The position numbers and the translations under genes are program-made. Below the pieces are notes generated by a model. That model was given only the letters and a program-made list of their open reading frames with translations, did no database searches and was not told the DNA's origin. From NCBI GenBank assembly GCA_037447655.1, contig JBBHKE010000684.1, forward strand, positions 185,064 to 249,063: a stretch of 64,000 bases of DNA, in the 5' to 3' direction. Each line of letters begins with the position of its first letter. Within the stretch, counting starts at the first letter, position 1. Below are positions 57,575 to 64,000 of the stretch, one piece after another. This DNA is from Zygnema cylindricum. Its lineage: Eukaryota > Streptophyta > Zygnematophyceae > Zygnematales > Zygnemataceae.

Positions 57575-59846
57575 CTTACCTGTCTCTCTCTCCCCTCTCT
57601 CTCCTACCTCCTCTCTCGTATCCTCTCTCCTCCCTCTCCTCTCCTCCTCTCGCATCTCCGCTCTCCTCTCTGCTCTCCTCTCTAATCTCATTCTCCTGCT
57701 CCTCTCTCTCGCCTCTCCTCTATTCTCTCTCTCCAATCTCCTCCCCCTCCTCCCTCTCCTCCCACTCCTCCCTCTCCTCTCTCTTCTCCCTATCCTCTCT
57801 CTCCTTATCTCCATTTCCTCCACTCGCCGGTCTCTCGTATCTCTCCACTCTCCCCTCTACGTCTCAATTGCAGTACCCTACTCCGTCCCCGTAGCCTTCT
57901 TCATCTCCCCTCACCATCTCCTCCTCCCTCACCCTATACTTTTCCCTTTCCATCTCCCTCTCCCTCTCCCTCTCCCTCTCCCTCTCCCTCTCCCTCCCCC
58001 CCTTCCTGTCCTGCTACCTCTCCCTCTCCCTCTTCCTCTCCCACTCCCTTCCCCCCTACCAGTTCTGCTACTTCTCCCTCTCCCTCCTCATCTCCCTCTC
58101 CCTATGTTTCCATCTACCTGCCCCTCTACATCCCTCGTCATCTCCATCCCTCCACCTCCCTCTCACTCCGTCCCCCTCCCTTCCCCCTCTCGCTCCCTCA
58201 TCCGCTCTACCCCACACTCGTGGCCCCCCTCCCCTTCCCTAGAGCTCTGCCTATCTTCTCTCTCTCCCACTCCCTCTCCCTCCCATCATCCCCTTGCCTT
58301 CTTCCACTCCCCTTTCTCTTCGTCTCTCCCTCTCTCCCTCCGTCCCTCCCTTCATGTCTCCATCTCCCTCTCTCTCTCTCCCCCACCGACCAACCTCTCT
58401 TCCCCCTCTCTAAGCCTCCCTTTCCCTGTGTCACCATCTCTCTCCCCCTCCCTCTCCCTCTCCCTCTCCCTCCCCCTCCCCTTCCCTCCGATTACCTCCC
58501 CCTTCCCCTCACTCTCTCTCTCCCGCTTTACCTCTCTCCCCCTCACCCTCTCTCCCACTCTCTTCCTCTCACTCTCCCTCCCAGCCCCTCTCTCCCCCTA
58601 TTTCCCCATTCCCACCAATCTCCCCCTCTCTCCGCCTCCATCTTCCCCTCCCTCTCCCTCTCCCAGCCTTCAACCTCGCCATCCCTTTGCCTCTGCTTGT
58701 GCATTTCCCTTACCCTCTCCCTCTCCATCTCTTTCTCCCTCTCCGTCTCCCTATCTCTCTCCGTCTCTCCCTCTCTCTCTTTTACCCCCTCCCTCTCCCT
58801 CTCCCTATCCCACTCCTCTCTCCATCTCCCTCTCCCTATCACTCTCCCTCTCCTTTCCCTCACCCTCTCCGTCTCCCTCATCCTCTCCATCTCACTCTAT
58901 CTACCCCACTCCCTCCCCCTTTTCCTCTTCCCCTTCTCCATCTCCCCCTCCCTTTCCGTCCTCTCCCTCTCTGACTCCCTCACTATCCCTCCCTCATACT
59001 CCGTCCTCCCCCCCCTACCCCCCCCTTCTCTCTTGCTTCCCCTCTCCCTCCCTCCCTCTCGCTCTTCTCTTCTCTCTCCATCTGCCCCTTCCTCTCACTC
59101 TCTCTCTCCATCCCACTCTACCTCTTCCCCTCTTCTCCATCCCTTCTTCTCTCCCGCGTCTCCCTTGCTCTTCCCCTCTCTCCCCCTCTCTCCCGCCCTC
59201 TCCCTCCATCGCTCTCTCCCTCACCCTCCTTCCCCCTCCCCCTCCTTCCGTATTCTCTCCATCCCCCTCCCTCCGTCCCACTCCCCCTCCCCGCCCACTC
59301 TCCTCCTCGTCCCCCTCTCACTCCCTCTCGCTCTCTCTTTCCCCCTCCCTATCCCCCGCTCTCCCTCCTTTCCCTCTCTCACCCCCTCCCCTTCTCCCTC
59401 TCGTCTTTCCTTCCTCTCTCCCTCTTTCCCCCTCTCTCCTCACTCTCCGCCTCTCTCTCTAACTCTCTCCACCTCTCTTTCCACCTCTCCCTCCCCTCTC
59501 TTTCCGCCTGTCCCTTTCACTCTCTCTGGCTATCCCTCACACTCTTCCTCTCCCTCTCCGTCTCTCCCCTTCTCTCTCCCCTTTTCCCTCCCCCTCCCCC
59601 TCCCCCTCTCCCACCACCCCTCCCTCCGTCTCTCCCTCTCGTTCTCTCTTTTCATCCCAGTCTCCATCTCCTTCTTTTCCCTCTCCTTCTCCTTCTCCTC
59701 CTTCCTATTCTACCTCTCCTCCCTCTCCTTCTCCCTCTCCCTCTCCGTCTCCCTCTCCCCCTATCTCTCCCCCTCGCTAACCCCTCCCTCTCTCCCTCCC
59801 TCTCCCTCTCTCCCTCCCTCTCCCTCTCCCTCTCCCTCTCAACAGG
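57575..59846. repeat. Polypyrimidine tract, ~2.3 kb
   Basis: The plus strand is almost pure C/T, mostly CCCTCT, CTCCCT and CCCCTC units with rare A or G. Its frames of 452 and 543 codons (Ser/Pro/Leu only) and their Arg/Glu/Gly counterparts on the other strand are repeat translation, not genes. It begins about 430 bp upstream of the first recognised polycystin exon. The polycystin sense strand is the purine strand. Confidence 0.95.
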
Positions 59847-59957
59847 CTTAATATGTACCTTGTACAACAAACAATATGTTAAATATTCCTATCTTGCTAT
59901 GTGTGATTTCCAATGTCCAAGGTTCAGCTTCCAGGTTAAAAGATTAGGGAACTAGAT

Positions 59958-60335
59958 CATCTCTCTCTCCTTTTCCCTCCCTCTGTTCCTTCCTCTCCCC
60001 CCCTCTCCCCCCCCTCTTTTCCCCTCTCCTCCACCGCCTACGCCCTCTCTCCGTCCCCCTTTAAACCCCCCAACCACCTCTTACCTCTCCCTCATCCTCA
60101 CCCACCCCACATTTTTCCCCTCCCCCCTCCTCTCCCTCCTCCCCCTCTCCCTTCCCCTCTCTCACACTCCTATCTCCCCTCCTTCCCCCCCCCCCTCCCC
60201 TCTCCCCTTCACTGTCTCTCACTCTCCCCCACTCCCTCTGTCCCCCTCTCTCCTGCTTCCTATCTCCTCTCCCCTCCTCCCCCCTCCCCCCCGCCTCTTC
60301 CCCTCTTTCTCCCCCGCCCTCCCACCCCTCTAATC
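59958..60335. repeat. Second polypyrimidine block
   Basis: The C/T-only sequence resumes after a mixed gap of about 110 bp, with longer C runs (for example around 60187-60196). Confidence 0.93.
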
Positions 60336-61740
60336 CCACTTTTTAGGTTTTAATGTCGATAGTTAAATGCCAAGCTCAATTTATCAAAAGCCCATTCTTT
60401 ATTATCCAATGTTGTAGAGTCAATTCCCATTTTTTAATTACCGACGTGCAATGTCCTATTTTTTATTCAAATGTTCTATGTTCTTCGGCCAATTTTTTCC
60501 AATTTCTAGTTTTAAACTTCTCTAAGTTCACTAATTAATGTCTAACATCCAACATCCAATGTTAAAATTTTAATTCCAGATCAGCAATTTGAATTCCAGG
60601 TCTCATGTCTAATTCTCATTTTTCCAATCAAATTCCCTAGTCCTCACATCCAATGTCCCATGTTCCATGTCCAATTTCCAATGCATATTATTTCAATTAC
60701 AATTTCGAATTTCCGACAATGATTCGCCAATTTCTAGTATTTCAATTTTGATATGTAGTATCCAAATGTGAAAGGATCAGTACACCAGTTGTTCCGTGCT
60801 TATTTTTTTATTTCCAAAGAACTTCACTTGTTCACCATGAGGTCGTCAACTTGGGAATGGACATACTCTCATTCACAAGAATTAAGGACTATTAGGGGTT
60901 TCAAGGGTTTTCTTAGGGTTATTTTGAGTTTGTAGAGGCTTATGTATGATGCCCTACACATGATTTCTTCAGTTTCCAGTGATCATCTTTTAAGTGTTAC
61001 TGTCTAGAATTGGTTACTTATTATTAAAAATTAAAATTGGCATGCATCAACAAGCAAACAATTTCTATTTGAGCAGCTTATCAATGGCTAATGTAGCATG
61101 AATTGACATTTCTTTCAATATTTTGAGTAAAAAGGCTCTGTTCAATAATAAAAAAAGTTGTTTTGGCCAAATTTGACAAAACTTTGTTCAGTCCAAATAG
61201 TTTCAATCAAAAATTCTAATGAAGAATTTGAAAAAATGTATATGAACTTCAGTGCGTACTACCCAATCATCTTCTTAAATCTAATTGTCCAAAGATCAGA
61301 AACAAATTTCAAACAAAAGAACTTTGGCAATTTTATTCTTACAATGTCAAATTTCTAATGGTAACAAACTGGGGTAAACCTCAGATTGCAAGTTTGTGTT
61401 AATCTGTTAAGTCCAAGGAAACCATTGCAACATTACTATTCTTTTTTGTAATATTGTTTTGTCTTACATTGATTTCAGTTGACTTCCCATGATTTGGCTC
61501 AATTTGATGGGTCATTTTCATTTATTTACTAGTTTGTTTATTTTTTGGTTGTTTCTTTGTTTCTTTGTTTTTCAGTTTGTTTGTTTGTTTGTTTTTTTAT
61601 ATTTGGTAATTTTTTATATTTTTTTATGAATTAATTAAAGTAGTAATTTAAAAGGGAGGAGAAATAGAATGTACATCTCTTGATTTTGTACGCTGAGAAT
61701 TCGCCAAGGGTTGGATGACTCCATTTTTGTAAAAATAAAA
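60336..61740. other. AT-rich gene-free DNA
   Basis: Low-complexity sequence with repeated CCAATGT and AATTTCCAAT words at 60360-60740 and TTTGTTTG runs near 61550-61590. No supported gene. Confidence 0.45.
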
Positions 61741-61744
61741 GGGT

Positions 61745-62385
61745 AAAACCGAAAGCCGTAGGGAGAGGGGGAGAAAGAAGAGGGTTTTGAAGAAGAGGGA
61801 AGAAGAGAGAGAGGGGTATAGAGGGAGAGGAGAGAAGGAGGTATAAAGAGGGGGGGAGATGAGGGTGTAGATGAGCAAAGAGAGGAAGACGGACGTGGGA
61901 TCGAAGTCGATAAGAAAAATATTTGAGAGGCCCAAGGGAGAGGATAAGGGAGAGGATAAGGGAGAGTAGTAAAGATGGAGAATTATGAGGAATAAGCAAA
62001 GAAAAAGAATGGTGGAGAGAATGAGTAGCAAGGGAGAGAAGCGATAGGACGAAAATAGAGGATGGAAAAAGAAGGCGAGGGAGAGAAAGAGTGAGGCTGG
62101 AATATATATGGGCTCGTACAGAAGAACATTGGAATATGAAAGGGAGAATATTTGAAAAGGAAAAATTAAAATAATAGAAGGTGGCTATCGAAAACAAAAG
62201 TGATGGGTCAAATAAAAAAAAGAAAAGGGGAGTTGGAAAATGTAGACAAAAAATTGAATAGCATATAAATATGGAGGGAGACTGTGTAAAAAAGGACAAG
62301 GGCATGGGAAAAGGAAAGAGGGAAAGAGAGTAAAAAGAGAAAAGATGTGAGAGATAAGAGGGGAGAGAAGAGATTTGGAGTCAAT
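61745..62385. repeat. Purine-rich tract, ~0.65 kb
   Basis: The plus strand is dominated by GAGAG, GGGAG and AAGAG words but less pure than the 25.3-kb tract. The 224-codon minus frame through it is Ser/Leu/Phe-rich repeat translation. Confidence 0.8.
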
Positions 62386-63160
62386 AATCAAGTAGAATAC
62401 AGTCCACTAGTGTAAAAAACTAAAAGGTATTCATACGGTAATTGCTACTGGTTGGGTGCTGTTATTTGTCATTTTGTGTAGTTTATCAGTAACATTTGCC
62501 ACATTACAGTACAGTATTGTCTTGTACCTTTGGCTGACGTCCCTGAATCCGTACAGATTTGAAAAGGCAATCAGATTTGCAGTCTTATCCACCAAGGTAA
62601 AGATTAACCTGCCAGTTTGTTTTTTTCAATACCGCCAGCTTGCTAGATCTTGACCGACAACATAGGGCGATTCTGCGACCGACATCAAAATACCGTACGC
62701 CACTGGCAACTCCGCGTCTTTAAAATTTAAACGTACTGAAATTTGCAAGGGGATCCGCAGGAAAAAACTTGAAACTGTGAAGATTGTATGCATAGTTGTT
62801 CAATTCGTACGGATTTGGACTTTTCTAGGATTTTCACGTACTATTCGTCGATTCTATACTTATCGTAAATTTCGTATAGTTTTCGCTGTACAACTTTGGG
62901 TGACCTTCCATTATGCATTTCAGTAATCGTACTGAAAATTTCACTGAAGGGCGTGCCTTCCATTAGGTCTCGCCAAGTAAACCACTTTGTGTTTGCGTGG
63001 CTCATTTTGAATGGTAATACGTAGGTTAATATTAGATGCTTAAAATCTTGAGAGAATCTTAGGGTACTTTCGCATGTAACCGAAACTTAGTTTGGTTACT
63101 TTGGTTTTAGCGTAGATTCTCCGTACAATTTTCCGAGCATTCGGATGTAAACTCAAATAA

Positions 63161-63827
63161 GGGTATGGTTACATCAGGAGGTCTCTGTAATAGTACGGAC
63201 ATCAAAATTTCTGTATTACAGAGGCCTCGGTTACATCGCGTATCATCTGTAAACAAGTTTTTACATACGTGTTCTGATTTGAGTGATTCCACGTAGGTCG
63301 ACGATCAAATCTATAAAATCGTGAAAGATTTGGAAACCGACCATTTTCGTATAAAAATCCGTACTTGCGTATTACGTACGTGTACTTCACAAGTGTACCG
63401 CGTCAATGTACCTCAGAGATCTCCTTCACGCTGCTGACTTTCAGGAAAAAACCGTATTTCTTTTCGGCAAAAATTTTACGGTCACCTTGTCCGAAGGCAC
63501 GTGACTTTGGGGACGTGTGAAAATTTTCATATTTCATCGACGCACGTGTCTGACGTCCAGGTGTAGCGATTTGACTGGTTCTGTATTGCTGAACCCACCT
63601 CGGCGAGGTGGGTTCACCAATACAGAGGCGTATGGAGCGATTGCTTCGCAGATGAAGACCAAAATGTAATCGGACGGTCTATGTCTTCTCCTGGATACTT
63701 GGAGATTCGTAATCTTATTTTCTGTAATGTTGTTTTCAAAAAACTCACGAAAATATAGTACGGCATGGTACGGGCAAGTACAAAATTCTGTATTAAACCT
63801 CACTTTTCGTCTGATGTAACCATACCC
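63161..63827. mobile_element. 667-bp PIF/Harbinger-like MITE
   Basis: A perfect 17-bp terminal inverted repeat GGGTATGGTTACATCAG (63161-63177, complement at 63811-63827) is flanked by TAA on both sides (63158-63160 and 63828-63830). A 3-bp TAA/TTA duplication with ends starting GGG is typical of PIF/Harbinger and Tourist-type elements. No transposase frame is present. Inner copies of CGGTTACATC suggest subterminal repeats. Confidence 0.75.
63581..63625. repeat. Near-perfect palindrome inside the MITE
   Basis: GAACCCACCTCG (63591-63602) and CGAGGTGGGTTC (63604-63615) pair perfectly around one base. The outer CTGTATTG (63581-63588) and CAATACAG (63618-63625) also pair, with a two-base mismatch between stems. 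It would form a stable cruciform or RNA hairpin. Confidence 0.85.
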
Positions 63828-63851
63828 TAACTCGTCACATAAAAAAGTGAC

Positions 63852-63950
63852 TTAGGGTGATGTTCCATCATCCGTTTCTGTAGTTGTACGGCGAACTCTA
63901 CAGACCGGGTCGATTGAGGGTAAGGTTCCATTAGGGGAAAAATGCCGTTA
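63852..63950. repeat. Repeat shared with the 20.8-kb region
   Basis: GGGTGATGTTCCATCA followed by TTGTACGGCGAACTCTA, with a second GGTTCCATTAGG near 63927. A diverged relative, GGGTGACCTTCCATTA, lies near 62900. The element runs toward the window edge, so its end is unknown. Confidence 0.45.
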
Positions 63951-64000
63951 GAATACTGAAAGCCGTACTCTTTCGTACAGTACCGTACCAAAAAAATAAA

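Noticed and set aside
58104-59851. ORFs of 452 and 543 codons on the plus strand and many on the minus strand
   Set aside because: They consist only of the residues encoded by C/T (or G/A) repeats and are open in several frames at once, so this is simple-repeat translation.
61631-62305. 224-codon minus-strand ORF
   Set aside because: Ser/Leu/Phe-rich translation of a purine-rich tract.
1-64000. CRISPR arrays, rRNA or standard tRNA genes, bacterial operons
   Set aside because: No evenly spaced short repeats with unique spacers, no rRNA-like segment and no full cloverleaf were found. The spliced gene and LTR elements make the window eukaryotic.

Overview
The window is nuclear DNA of an intron-rich eukaryote, AT-rich and crowded with transposable elements. 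A green alga or other green-lineage protist is the best guess. The primer-binding site of a small retroelement (TGGTATCGGAGCC, 21969-21981 on the minus strand) differs by one base from the complement of a plant-type initiator Met-tRNA 3' end. The main gene is a polycystin channel carrying Cys-rich and LNR modules, a combination I associate with green flagellates. Species is not determined; no rRNA, standard tRNA gene, CRISPR array or prokaryotic operon was seen.

Left third (1 to about 16.2 kb): TA-flanked MITEs (337-465 and about 1070-1626), then a degenerate hAT-type transposase gene on the minus strand (2320-3806 plus 10259-10560). That gene is split by a full-length Ty1/copia retrotransposon (3807-10258) with 1050-bp LTRs and one open 1452-codon Gag-Pol frame. 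Two broken copia relics follow: gag only (about 12.2-13.3 kb) and gag-protease-integrase without reverse transcriptase (about 14.0-16.2 kb).

Middle (16.2-27 kb): tandem and simple repeats and a few doubtful ORFs. It also holds a complete 511-bp TRIM retroelement (21696-22206) with a tRNA-like Pol III promoter inside each LTR, two adjacent MITEs (22416-22907 and 22942-23462), and a 0.7-kb polypurine tract.

27.3-57.1 kb: one minus-strand gene read here as at least 27 exons with GT-AG introns and consistent phases throughout, giving about 1376 residues without the missing 5' end. It encodes a polycystin (PKD2/TRPP-like) cation channel: transmembrane segment S1, a roughly 900-residue extracellular S1-S2 loop (Cys-rich modules, an LNR/Notch repeat, the polycystin domain), segments S2-S6 with the pore, and a cytoplasmic tail ending in a coiled coil. 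The 7.5-kb intron after S1 holds a foldback MITE that was later hit by a decayed copia element with a perfect 5-bp target duplication.

Right end (57.5-64 kb): about 2.7 kb of almost pure pyrimidine sequence in two blocks just upstream of the first recognised polycystin exon, AT-rich DNA, a 0.65-kb polypurine tract, and a PIF/Harbinger-like MITE (63161-63827) with a near-perfect palindrome inside.
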